A DNA stretch of 55,622 nucleotides. It comes from an uncultured Eudoraea sp. GTDB taxonomy: Bacteria; Bacteroidota; Bacteroidia; Flavobacteriales; Flavobacteriaceae. Every line of letters starts with the position of its first letter. The stretch's first letter is position 1. The notes under the pieces were generated by a model. That model made no database searches, was not told the DNA's origin, and worked only from the letters and a program-made list of their open reading frames with translations. Location of the stretch: assembly GCF_947260015.1 (NCBI RefSeq), contig NZ_CAMYOM010000019.1, forward strand, positions 1-55,622. Reading direction: 5' to 3'. Both the position numbers and the translations under genes were made by a program. Positions 16,514-25,088 of the stretch are shown piece by piece.

Positions 16514-18349
16514 TCAGTGTATTTTATCCAAATCAAACATTTTGCCCAAATAAACCAGTTTAGAACCATCCGAAATTGATTCAGAGTTTGCACCGGACGA
16601 GGATATGATAGATACCTTCCCATCCGAAGCTTTTAGAAATACCGGGATAATCTCGTCATCTTCTTTGGTAATATCCATTAGTTTTTTGTAATGGTTGGCA
16701 TTCTTTAGTTCTATTTCGTGAAGCGCAGGATAACGTCTGGTAACTTCCATCATTTTAATAAAATCATCATTCTGTGAGAAGAGGCCTTCCTTAGGGTTTT
16801 TCTCAGGGTGGTTCATCTCATCAGCACTGACAAGTCTGAAGGAGCCATTTTCTCCAAGTTGATCTCTAAACTTGTCAATGGCATATTCATTGATTTCAGG
16901 ACTACCTGTAAGTGCCATTAAATATCCCATATCATTAAGCTCTATATCATCTGTAAGGGTGTCTGAATACACATCGGCCACCATGGCCTCGAGCCCAAGT
17001 TTTTTGGCCGCATCAATATTTGCATGGTTAGTGTCAATCAAAACCACATGCCTGTTGTTCTTCTTCAGGTAACTGGCAAGAAGCCTGGACGTTTTGGATG
17101 CGCCTAAAATTAAAATTCCTTCAGAGTGTTTTAGAAATACCCCTAACAATCTGGCTACATAGCGTGCGGTAGTAGCATTTAATAAAACGGTACCTAATAC
17201 AACCATAAAAACCAGTGGAGTGATATATTCTGCGCCGGGTTCGCCCTTTAGAAGCAATTTGGAACCAAAAAGTGATGCAATCCCTGCAGCTACAATCCCC
17301 CTGGGGCCAACCCAGCTTATAAAAAATTTTTCATTCAATTTTAAATCAGAGCCTTTTGTACTTAGAAAAACCCCAATAGGCCGAATCACAAAGACGATTA
17401 CAAGAAATATCATCACAGTGTTCCAGTTATATATCAACTCCATATCACTGATGTTAATATTAGCCGCCAGCAAAATAAAGAGGATAGAAATAAGCAACAC
17501 ACTCAGGGATTCCTTGAAATACAACAGCTCTTTAATGTTTGGCAGGTCCATATTGCCCATAACCAAGCCCATAACCACAACCGCAAGAAGACCGGATTCG
17601 TGTGCCAGAATATCAGATTCCACATATACCAGCAGCACGACAGACAAGGAAACCACATTTAATAAATAGTGAGGCACGTATTTCTTTCTGATAATAAACG
17701 CCAGCGCATGGGCGAAAGTGAAGCCGAAAGTAGTTCCAAAAAGTATAATCTTACCAAAATCTATTAATGCTGTTTTTGTATATTCCTGTCCTTCGCCAAC
17801 ACTGATAAATTCAAATACAAGTACTGCCACCAATGCGCCAATTGGATCAATTAAAATTCCCTCCCATTTTAGAACTGCGGAAACATCCTTTTTCAAAGGA
17901 ATATTTCGAAGGATAGGCGTAATAACTGTAGGACCGGTAACAATGATCAGAGCTGAAAACAAAAAAGAAATTTTCCAGCTAAGGCCAAAAATAAAATGAG
18001 CCGCAACGCCTGCTCCAAAAAAAGTAACCAGAGTTCCCACGGTTATTAGTTTGGTAATTACAGGGCCCACATTTCTAATCTCGGAACGCTTAAGTGTCAG
18101 GCCCCCTTCAAATAATATTATGCTAATTGCAAGTGAAAGAAAATAATATAGCCCCTCACCCGGGAATAGTCCTTTTTCTCCATTCCAGACTGGTTCTATT
18201 AGTTTAGAACCATCCGCGGTATACAAAGTGGCTATGGGCCCTACGAGAAGACCAATTAGAATTAGGGGCAGGATGGCCGGCAGTTTTAAACGCCATGCAA
18301 ACCACTGCGCGACGATCCCTAAAATAATTATCCCGGCTAGTTCTAACAT
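16514..18349 (-). CDS. CPA1-type cation:proton antiporter with cytoplasmic RCK/TrkA-like C-terminal region
   Basis: 611 residues. About twelve hydrophobic spans over residues 1-400 contain the antiporter core: LSLAISIILFEGGLTL, ALIIVTGPTVITPILR, WEGILIDPIGALVAVL (the charged pair region) and ISWVGPRGIVAAGIASL. The C-terminal 200 residues hold a Rossmann-type segment, ILILGASKTSRLLASYL followed by VVLIDTNHANIDAAKKLG, as in TrkA-N/RCK nucleotide-binding regulators, and a final beta-rich part. It probably exchanges Na+ or K+ for H+ in the inner membrane. It is divergent from the UspA-SulP pair; the 160-bp gap carries a long inverted repeat. Confidence 0.88.
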   Translation of the reverse strand: MLELAGIIILGIVAQWFAWRLKLPAILPLILIGLLVGPIATLYTADGSKLIEPVWNGEKGLFPGEGLYYFLSLAISIILFEGGLTLKRSEIRNVGPVITKLITVGTLVTFFGAGVAAHFIFGLSWKISFLFSALIIVTGPTVITPILRNIPLKKDVSAVLKWEGILIDPIGALVAVLVFEFISVGEGQEYTKTALIDFGKIILFGTTFGFTFAHALAFIIRKKYVPHYLLNVVSLSVVLLVYVESDILAHESGLLAVVVMGLVMGNMDLPNIKELLYFKESLSVLLISILFILLAANINISDMELIYNWNTVMIFLVIVFVIRPIGVFLSTKGSDLKLNEKFFISWVGPRGIVAAGIASLFGSKLLLKGEPGAEYITPLVFMVVLGTVLLNATTARYVARLLGVFLKHSEGILILGASKTSRLLASYLKKNNRHVVLIDTNHANIDAAKKLGLEAMVADVYSDTLTDDIELNDMGYLMALTGSPEINEYAIDKFRDQLGENGSFRLVSADEMNHPEKNPKEGLFSQNDDFIKMMEVTRRYPALHEIELKNANHYKKLMDITKEDDEIIPVFLKASDGKVSIISSSGANSESISDGSKLVYLGKMFDLDKIH

Positions 18350-18428
18350 CTTTTTCCTTTGACTTTAAAAATAGTAATTAAAATGAATTTCGATTAGGAA
18401 TAGTTCAAGAAATAGAATTTCAAGTGTT

Positions 18429-18515
18429 TATAACACATAAGTCCGGATAATAATTCAAGGACGCCCTTATTTGGAATTTTAATTCATCGATCATAATAGG
18501 TATATATGTGTTATA
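18429..18515. repeat. Inverted repeat in the antiporter/uspA divergent promoter region
   Basis: TATAACACATA (18429-18439) and TATGTGTTATA (18505-18515) are perfect 11-bp inverse complements 65 bp apart. They flank the centre of the divergent control region between the antiporter gene and uspA-sulP. Spaced operator halves (DNA looping) or overlapping binding sites are possible, as is chance in AT-rich DNA. Confidence 0.45.
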
Positions 18516-18534
18516 TTCAACCAAAATAAAAGTA

Positions 18535-19398
18535 ATGGAAACGCATCCCCATCCTTTTAAGAGAATTTTATTCGGTTTTGCTTTTTCGCCCACTCTGGAA
18601 ATAAATATTCTGGAAACCACGCGAATTGCACATTTTTTTAATGCCAAATTAATTCTACTTCATGTTGGGGAAAAAACTGAGGAAAAATCAGGTATTATTA
18701 ATGCACTCCTGAAGAAAATTGACTTTCCCGATGATGCCATAGAAATTAAGTGGGAACAAGGAAAACCGGTCTCAGTAATTTCGGAGGCCTGTACTAAATA
18801 CAATATCGATTTATTGATGCTTGGTGCGCTACAGCATGAAAATATGTATCAATTCTATGTGGGAAGTATAGCCAGAAACCTGACCCGAAAAGTAAACTGT
18901 TCGGTTTTGTTGCTTATAAAACCCACAGCAGATCGCATGCCCTGCAAGCATATTGTGGTAAATGGCCTGGATGCGCCGGAAACACCTGTTGCTATCTTAG
19001 ATGCATTTTATGTAGGTAACGCTTTGGGGGCACAGCAGGTAACCATTGTAGAAGAGATCAGGCAGCAAGAAATTCATGTTACTGTTGAAGATGACCGATC
19101 CTTAAAGAAAGCAAATATCATGAAAGAAAGACTAAAACAAAGAGAAGATTCCAGGGTACGTAAAATCCTGAATACTCTGCCGGAAAATTTCTTTAAAAAC
19201 ATTAAGGTAAAAATGCAGAGTATTTTTGGGAAACGGGGCTATTCCATAGGTCATTATGCAGAGGTCGTACGAGCAGATTTACTAGTAATGAATGCCCCAA
19301 AAAAAACAGGTCTTTTAGATCGTATTTTCCCTCATGACCTTGAATATATTTTGTCTGATTTACCCACTGATTTATTGATTATACGCAAAAAAGATTGA
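18535..19398 (+). CDS. Universal stress protein with two tandem UspA domains
   Basis: 287 residues from the ATG at 18535; an in-frame ATG at 18508 would add nine residues, but homologous proteins begin just before the KRILFGFAFSPT strand. Domain 1 (about residues 8-135) carries LLMLGALQHENMYQFYVGSIARNLTRKVNCSVLL, a Usp C-terminal half with a G-x9-G-S-like segment. Domain 2 (about 140-287) carries DLLVMNAPKK and LPTDLLIIRK and is more divergent. Its stop overlaps the sulP TTG start (TTGA), so the two are translationally coupled. It may regulate the transporter. Confidence 0.82.
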   Translation: METHPHPFKRILFGFAFSPTLEINILETTRIAHFFNAKLILLHVGEKTEEKSGIINALLKKIDFPDDAIEIKWEQGKPVSVISEACTKYNIDLLMLGALQHENMYQFYVGSIARNLTRKVNCSVLLLIKPTADRMPCKHIVVNGLDAPETPVAILDAFYVGNALGAQQVTIVEEIRQQEIHVTVEDDRSLKKANIMKERLKQREDSRVRKILNTLPENFFKNIKVKMQSIFGKRGYSIGHYAEVVRADLLVMNAPKKTGLLDRIFPHDLEYILSDLPTDLLIIRKKD

Positions 19399-21620
19399 CC
19401 GCAAAAACCAACAATACCAACCTTTTTATTAAATCCCTGCCCAAAAACATTTTTTCGGGCTTCGTGGTGTCGCTTATTGCGCTTCCCCTTGGCCTGGGAT
19501 TGGCTTTAGCAAGTGAAGCCCCACCTATTTCGGGTATAATCGCGGCGGTAGTAGGAGGCATTATAGTTGCACTACTGGGGGGTTCTAAGGTTACCATTGC
19601 CGGGCCCGGTAATGGCCTGGTCATTGTATTATTAGGGGCAATTACTGTCCTTGGTGAAGGGGATTTGTACCAGGGTTATTTATTCACCTTAGCCGCCATA
19701 GTGTTCTCCGGCATCTTGATGCTTCTTCTGGGGTTTTTAAAAATGGGTCGTTTGGCCGATTTCTTTCCGGCTTCAGCCATACAAGGTATGCTCGCCGCAA
19801 TTGGAATAGGTATTCTGGCGAAGCAATTTCATATTATGGTGGGCCATAACAACTCCAGAGGTACAATCATAGAGTTATTGCTTACCATCCCAAATGACTT
19901 ACTGGACTTAGTAAATAAGGCAGGCGATGATATGTTGTTTGCCTCAGTAATAGGAATTGTTAGTCTCCTGATCATGGTCTTTTATTCTAAAATAAGGAAC
20001 AAGTTCTTTCAGCTCATCCCTGCACCTATGTGGATATTGATCCTGTCGGTCGGTTTAAGTTACATCTATACGCTCCTTGGCAAACCCTATCCCATTGGGC
20101 TAGATTTTTTAGTATCCATTCCTGATAATGTGTTGTCTAATCTTGCATTCCCTGATTTTGCCAAGATGTGGGATAAACAGTTTATCCTTGCGGTTTTTGC
20201 TATTACCCTGATAGCGAGTATAGAATCCTTGTTAAGTATAAAGGCTGTGGATAAGCTTGATCCGTTAAACCGAAGATCTAATGTCAATAAGGACCTGAAA
20301 GCGCTTGGATTGGCCACAACCGTTAGTGGATTATTAGGGGGTCTGAATGTAGTAACGGTAATTGCCAGAAGTTCGGTTAACGTAAATAGCGGGGCTACCA
20401 ACAGGTCTGCAAATTTCTTCCACGCCCTGTTTCTGGTAGGCTTTGTACTTGTTTTTCAGGAGCAGCTTAAGCGGATACCCCTGGCGGCATTAGCAGCCAT
20501 CTTGGTGTATACGGGATATAAGTTGGCAGATCCTGAATCATTCAGAAAAATTGCGCGCGTGGGGAAAGAGCAAATACTAATTTTTTTAACCACCTTACTT
20601 ACCACCTTATTTACAAACCTTATTACAGGAATTGGGGTCGGGATTTTGGTTACGATTTTAATTCATATGGTTATTAATAAAAGTATTTCCCTGTTCCTTA
20701 GCCATTTGTTTAAACCCAATATCCTTCTTTTTAAAGAAAAGGATGAAGGGAATTTTTATGTGAGTGTAAAATATTTTTGCAGCTTCCTGAATTTCCATAA
20801 ACTAAAGGATAAACTGGACGCAGTCCCGGAAAACGAGCATGTAGTGCTGGATTTTTCCATGTGCAGTTTTGTGGATCATACCGTCCTGGAGGGTCTGGAG
20901 AACTATAATACCGCTTTTGACAAAAAAGGGGGAAGCATTGAACTTATTGGTTTGGATAAACATGAGGCCGATTCCTTTCATCCCTTTGCCATTCGCAAAA
21001 TATTACCCGTTGCTGCTCTGAAACCAATTGAACGGTATTTTACAAAAAGACAAAAAGACCTGGAAGAAGCGGCTATGGATTACGGCTGGAGGTATATAGC
21101 CAAAAAAAACACCAAAACTTCTTTTTTGAAGAATTTTGTCTTCTTCCATACCCGAGAAATTGGCTATTTCTATAATCTTTTAAAGGATGCAAAAAATGGC
21201 TGTAGGGTCTTTGATCTGGAATGGACCGAAGGTGCCTTTATCGCAAAAGAAGTCGTAAAAACCACAATGATGCATATTAAATTAGACGTTGATATCCCCG
21301 TTTTTACCCTGGACAAGGAAGGTTTATTGCAATTAATTTATTCTCTCGCAGGATTCAAAGATATAAGCATTGAAAACCATCCGGATTTCAACAGGCGTTT
21401 TAACCTCAGCGGAGAAAATGAAAAAGCGATACAGGAACTCTTCACAGATGAAATGGTTTTATTCCTTGAAAGCCATCCCTACTATCATATCGAATCTAAT
21501 GGTTCTTCTTTGCTCATTTTAAAAAAAGAACGTCTGCTGGGTGTTCAGGAAATAAAAAGGATGATTTATTTTGGCCAGCAGTTGCATAACCTGGTACAGC
21601 ATAAAAAGATTCTTCATTGA
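19395..21620 (+). CDS. SulP-family anion transporter with STAS domain and additional C-terminal domain
   Basis: 741 residues. The membrane domain at about 10-430 shows FSGFVVSLIALPLGLGLALASEAPPISG and TIAGPGNGLVIVLLGA, with a SulP-type end (LAALAAILVYTGYKLADP). A STAS-type segment follows at about 455-555 (HVVLDFSMCSFVDHTVLEGL). The remaining ~170 residues form a further domain with FHTREIGYFYNLL and FNRRFNLSGENEKAIQELF that is not part of classical SulP proteins. The substrate could be bicarbonate or sulfate; the sequence does not decide. The start is the TTG at 19395, embedded in the uspA stop, with no usable ATG nearby. Confidence 0.85.
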   Translation: MTAKTNNTNLFIKSLPKNIFSGFVVSLIALPLGLGLALASEAPPISGIIAAVVGGIIVALLGGSKVTIAGPGNGLVIVLLGAITVLGEGDLYQGYLFTLAAIVFSGILMLLLGFLKMGRLADFFPASAIQGMLAAIGIGILAKQFHIMVGHNNSRGTIIELLLTIPNDLLDLVNKAGDDMLFASVIGIVSLLIMVFYSKIRNKFFQLIPAPMWILILSVGLSYIYTLLGKPYPIGLDFLVSIPDNVLSNLAFPDFAKMWDKQFILAVFAITLIASIESLLSIKAVDKLDPLNRRSNVNKDLKALGLATTVSGLLGGLNVVTVIARSSVNVNSGATNRSANFFHALFLVGFVLVFQEQLKRIPLAALAAILVYTGYKLADPESFRKIARVGKEQILIFLTTLLTTLFTNLITGIGVGILVTILIHMVINKSISLFLSHLFKPNILLFKEKDEGNFYVSVKYFCSFLNFHKLKDKLDAVPENEHVVLDFSMCSFVDHTVLEGLENYNTAFDKKGGSIELIGLDKHEADSFHPFAIRKILPVAALKPIERYFTKRQKDLEEAAMDYGWRYIAKKNTKTSFLKNFVFFHTREIGYFYNLLKDAKNGCRVFDLEWTEGAFIAKEVVKTTMMHIKLDVDIPVFTLDKEGLLQLIYSLAGFKDISIENHPDFNRRFNLSGENEKAIQELFTDEMVLFLESHPYYHIESNGSSLLILKKERLLGVQEIKRMIYFGQQLHNLVQHKKILH

Positions 21621-21693
21621 TTGTTAAAAACTTCTAATTTTAAGGATAATCATTAGAGCTTTTGTTATTTTGCAGACGACTCAGATTTCTTGA

Positions 21694-22554
21694 ATGATTT
21701 TATATCCCATTGAAAGCGGAAATTTTAAATTAGACGGAGGTGCAATGTTTGGTGTAGTGCCCAAATCCCTGTGGAACAAAACCAATCCGGCAGACGGAAA
21801 TAATATGATTGATATTGCCGCCAGATTGCTCCTTATTGAAGAAGGAAGTCGGCTTGTTCTTATCGATACAGGTATGGGCAATAAACAATCCGATAAATTT
21901 TTTAGTTATTACTACCGGTGGGGTAATTACTCCCTTGATGCATCCTTAAAAGAAGTTGGGTTTCACCGGGATGATATTACTGATGTGTTTCTCACTCACC
22001 TTCATTTTGACCATTGTGGCGGGAGCATTCAATGGAATAAGGATCACACAGGATATGAACCTGCGTTCAAAAATGCTCATTACTGGACCAACAAAGATCA
22101 TTGGAATTGGGCCACACACCCCAATCCACGGGAAAAGGCTTCTTTTCTAAAAGAAAATCTACTCCCAATGGAAGAAAGCGGGCGGTTAAAATTTATAGAT
22201 CGTACAGAACAACCCTTTCTAAAAAACTCTGAGCTGGATTTTGGAGTTTTGTTTGCAGACGGGCATACAGACAAACAGATGTTGCCTCATATCCTATATA
22301 AAGGCAAAACCCTGGTTTTTATGGCAGATTTACTGCCAACTGCTGGGCATATTCCGGTACCATATATAATGGGATATGATACAAGACCCTTAATCACTCT
22401 TAAGGAAAAGGCAGCTTTTTTGAACACCGCTGCAGACAATAATTATTATTTGTTTATGGAGCACGATGCACATAATGAAGTTTGTACAGTAACACATACC
22501 GAAAAGGGGGTTAGACTTAATAAAAGTTATACGTTTAATGAGATTTTTAATTAA
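21694..22554 (+). CDS. Metallo-beta-lactamase-fold hydrolase (lactonase-like)
   Basis: 286 residues. The HxHxDH metal motif is THLHFDHCGGS, with later ligands in FADGHTDKQM (His), FMADLLP (Asp) and FMEHDAHNE (His), a complete two-zinc site. No signal peptide is visible, so it is probably cytoplasmic. The layout resembles MBL-fold lactonases and related esterases rather than beta-lactamases; the substrate cannot be read from sequence. It overlaps the SMP-30-like gene by 17 bp and heads a run of four closely spaced genes. Confidence 0.85.
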   Translation: MILYPIESGNFKLDGGAMFGVVPKSLWNKTNPADGNNMIDIAARLLLIEEGSRLVLIDTGMGNKQSDKFFSYYYRWGNYSLDASLKEVGFHRDDITDVFLTHLHFDHCGGSIQWNKDHTGYEPAFKNAHYWTNKDHWNWATHPNPREKASFLKENLLPMEESGRLKFIDRTEQPFLKNSELDFGVLFADGHTDKQMLPHILYKGKTLVFMADLLPTAGHIPVPYIMGYDTRPLITLKEKAAFLNTAADNNYYLFMEHDAHNEVCTVTHTEKGVRLNKSYTFNEIFN

Positions 22555-23434
22555 TATATTAATTGGTCTATTTTTTCTTTTTACGCTTTACAGCTGTAAA
22601 GATGAACCACAGCGCAGTGAAGATTTTACAGCGGAATTTGCTTTCACAGCTGGTATTGAAGGGCCTGCCGTAAACGGAAATGGAGAGCTTTTTGCGGTAA
22701 ATTTTGCCAGGGAAGGTACCATTGGTAAAGTAAATAAAGCAGGGGAAGGTGAAGTTTTTATTAGTTTGCCGGAAGGCAGTATTGGCAATGGCATACGTTT
22801 TGATCTTGATGGGAATATGTTTATCGCAGATTATTTGGGTCATAAAGTTTACAGAATTAAAAAAGGCACAAAAGTCCCTGAAGTATGGGCACAGGATTCA
22901 ACTATGAATCAACCCAATGACCTTGCCATTGGCCCCGAAGGGGTAATATACCTCAGTGATCCAAATTGGGCTGAAAGTACGGGCAAGCTTTGGATGGTTA
23001 GCCCCGAAAGGGAAATTGTATTAATTGAAGAAGGAATGGGAACCACCAATGGCGTAGAAGTTAGTCCGGATAATAAAACCCTCTATGTGAATGAATCTGT
23101 ACAAAGGGTAGTGTGGAAATATGATATTCTGGAGGATGGAAAGCTAAGCAACAAAAAGAAATTTATAAACTTTACGGATTTTGGACTGGATGGAATGCGA
23201 TGTGATATGCAAGGAAATCTTTATCTCACGCGCTATGACAAAGGTACTATCGCTATTGTATCTCCGGAAGGAAAGATTCTGAAAGAGGTGCTTTTAAAGG
23301 GCAAAAAGCCCTCTAACATTGCCTTTGGCGGGGAAAAAGGACTTAATTGTTATGTTACAATGGCAGACAGAGGTTGTCTTGAAACATTTGTAGCTTTGTC
23401 GCCTGGAAGTTATTATTATAAAATAAATCGATAA
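22538..23434 (+). CDS. SMP-30/gluconolactonase-like beta-propeller lipoprotein
   Basis: 298 residues. A lipoprotein signal precedes a Cys at about residue 20 (LFTLYSCKDE). The six-bladed propeller of the SMP-30/gluconolactonase/LRE family is indicated by EGPAVNGNGELFAVNF, GNGIRFDLDGNMFIADYLGHK, QPNDLAIGPEGVIYLSDPNW, GTTNGVEVSPDNKTLYVNES and DGMRCDMQGNLYLTRY. The divalent-metal ligands of the family (Glu, Asn, Asn, Asp) have candidates in these strands. It may open a sugar lactone or similar ester outside the cytoplasm. It starts inside the MBL gene (17-bp overlap), with the S8 peptidase gene 13 bp downstream. Confidence 0.83.
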   Translation: MRFLINILIGLFFLFTLYSCKDEPQRSEDFTAEFAFTAGIEGPAVNGNGELFAVNFAREGTIGKVNKAGEGEVFISLPEGSIGNGIRFDLDGNMFIADYLGHKVYRIKKGTKVPEVWAQDSTMNQPNDLAIGPEGVIYLSDPNWAESTGKLWMVSPEREIVLIEEGMGTTNGVEVSPDNKTLYVNESVQRVVWKYDILEDGKLSNKKKFINFTDFGLDGMRCDMQGNLYLTRYDKGTIAIVSPEGKILKEVLLKGKKPSNIAFGGEKGLNCYVTMADRGCLETFVALSPGSYYYKINR

Positions 23435-23447
23435 ACATAAATTTAAT

Positions 23448-25076
23448 ATGACTGTTAAACATTTAAAATCGGCTTTATATTCGAGCCTCGTTATGGTTTT
23501 TCTTGCCGGATGCGGCAGTACAGCCCTGGTATTGACCCCAATTGAAAATATTGATACCACACCATTGAAAATATCTGAACTCACAGATGAAGAGAATAAA
23601 ACCTGGGGGCATGCAGATTTAATTTCGGATACCATCCCGGGTATCAGCCTTAACCAAGTTTATAATGATATTATTAAAAATAAAAAAGGCAAAAAAGTTA
23701 TCGTAGCCGTATTGGATGCCGGTATTGACCTTGGTCATGAAGATCTTGATGATGTTATCTGGACCAATAAAGGAGAGCGTGCCGGTAATGGTTTGGACGA
23801 TGATAACAATGGTTACATTGACGACATACACGGATATAACTTTTTAGGTGAAGCCTTTGATGAGCAATTAGAATATACAAGAATCATTAAGCTTAAATTA
23901 GGCGATAATGCCATTCAGGAAAAAGCTAAAGCCGAACATCAGAAAGAGTTTTCAGAAGCAACGCAAAACAAAGTACGATATGAGCAGATTCTAAGTTCTG
24001 TTAAAGAGTCGGATGCAGCTATAAAAAAACATTTAGGAAAAAATGAGTATTCCAAAAAAGATGTTATTGCTATTCAAACAGAAGATGAGGCCTTGCTTAA
24101 ATATGTTGCAACACTTAAGCAGATGTATAGTTTTGCTGATAGCATCCCTGCTGTTTATAAACAACTAAACAGGGGCATCGACTATTTTAATGGGCGATTG
24201 AATTATCATTTGAATTTGGATTATGACGGCAGGAAAATAGTAGGTGACAATCCTTATGACCTAATGGATTTGGGTTATGGTAACGGAAATCCTAATAACA
24301 GGGTAAAAGATGAAAGTCATGGAACACACGTTGCCGGGATTATTGCTGCCGAACGCGACAACGGGCTGGGAGTAAACGGAATTGCTAACAATGTGGAAAT
24401 AATGAGTATCCGGGCAGTACCCAACGGTGATGAATACGATAAAGATATCGCTCTTGGAATCCGATATGCCGTTGATAATGGAGCAATAATTATCAATGCA
24501 AGCTTTGGTAAATCCTATTCCCCGAATTCAGATTGGGTTTATGACGCCATAAAATATGCAGCAGACAATGACGTACTTATTGTACATGCTGCAGGCAACG
24601 ATGGCCTGGACCTGGATAATCCCAATAATACGAACTTTCCAAATGATCAAGCCGATATTAACGGTAATGAAATAGCAGACAACCTTATCACGGTAGGTGC
24701 CCTGGACGATAAATATGGTTCAGAAATGGTTGCTTCATTTTCTAACTACGGCAAAATGAATGTTGATGTTTTCGCGCCCGGTGGACATATCTATTCAACA
24801 ATGCCAGAAAATGAATACGAGTTTCAGGGCGGTACATCAATGGCTGCGCCAATGGTTGCAGGAATAGCGGCACTTATTCGCTCCTATTACCCAAAACTTA
24901 CGGCTCCTCAAGTAAAGCGTGTCTTAATTGAATCGGGGTTGAGTTCCAGTGCTTCAGTTGTTTTGTCCGGCGATGCTGAAAAAACCAAACCTTTTAATCA
25001 GGTTTCTAAATCGGGAAAGATGGTCAACGCCTATAATGCCTTAATAATGGCGAGTAATCTTTCTAAAAGTTTATAA
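23448..25076 (+). CDS. Subtilisin-like S8 serine peptidase lipoprotein with long insertion
   Basis: 542 residues. The lipobox LAGC puts the lipid anchor at Cys22. Catalytic residues are Asp90 (VAVLDAGIDLGHEDL), His291 (SHGTHVAGII) and Ser464 (GGTSMAAPMVAGIAALI), with the oxyanion-Asn region VLIVHAAGNDG. Asp and His are 201 residues apart instead of the usual few dozen, because of a charged, helical, coiled-coil-like insertion at about 120-280. The peptidase is expected on the periplasmic side or cell surface. The M1 peptidase gene follows after 12 bp, so the two are probably co-transcribed. Confidence 0.88.
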   Translation: MTVKHLKSALYSSLVMVFLAGCGSTALVLTPIENIDTTPLKISELTDEENKTWGHADLISDTIPGISLNQVYNDIIKNKKGKKVIVAVLDAGIDLGHEDLDDVIWTNKGERAGNGLDDDNNGYIDDIHGYNFLGEAFDEQLEYTRIIKLKLGDNAIQEKAKAEHQKEFSEATQNKVRYEQILSSVKESDAAIKKHLGKNEYSKKDVIAIQTEDEALLKYVATLKQMYSFADSIPAVYKQLNRGIDYFNGRLNYHLNLDYDGRKIVGDNPYDLMDLGYGNGNPNNRVKDESHGTHVAGIIAAERDNGLGVNGIANNVEIMSIRAVPNGDEYDKDIALGIRYAVDNGAIIINASFGKSYSPNSDWVYDAIKYAADNDVLIVHAAGNDGLDLDNPNNTNFPNDQADINGNEIADNLITVGALDDKYGSEMVASFSNYGKMNVDVFAPGGHIYSTMPENEYEFQGGTSMAAPMVAGIAALIRSYYPKLTAPQVKRVLIESGLSSSASVVLSGDAEKTKPFNQVSKSGKMVNAYNALIMASNLSKSL

Positions 25077-25088
25077 TTTTTATATTAA

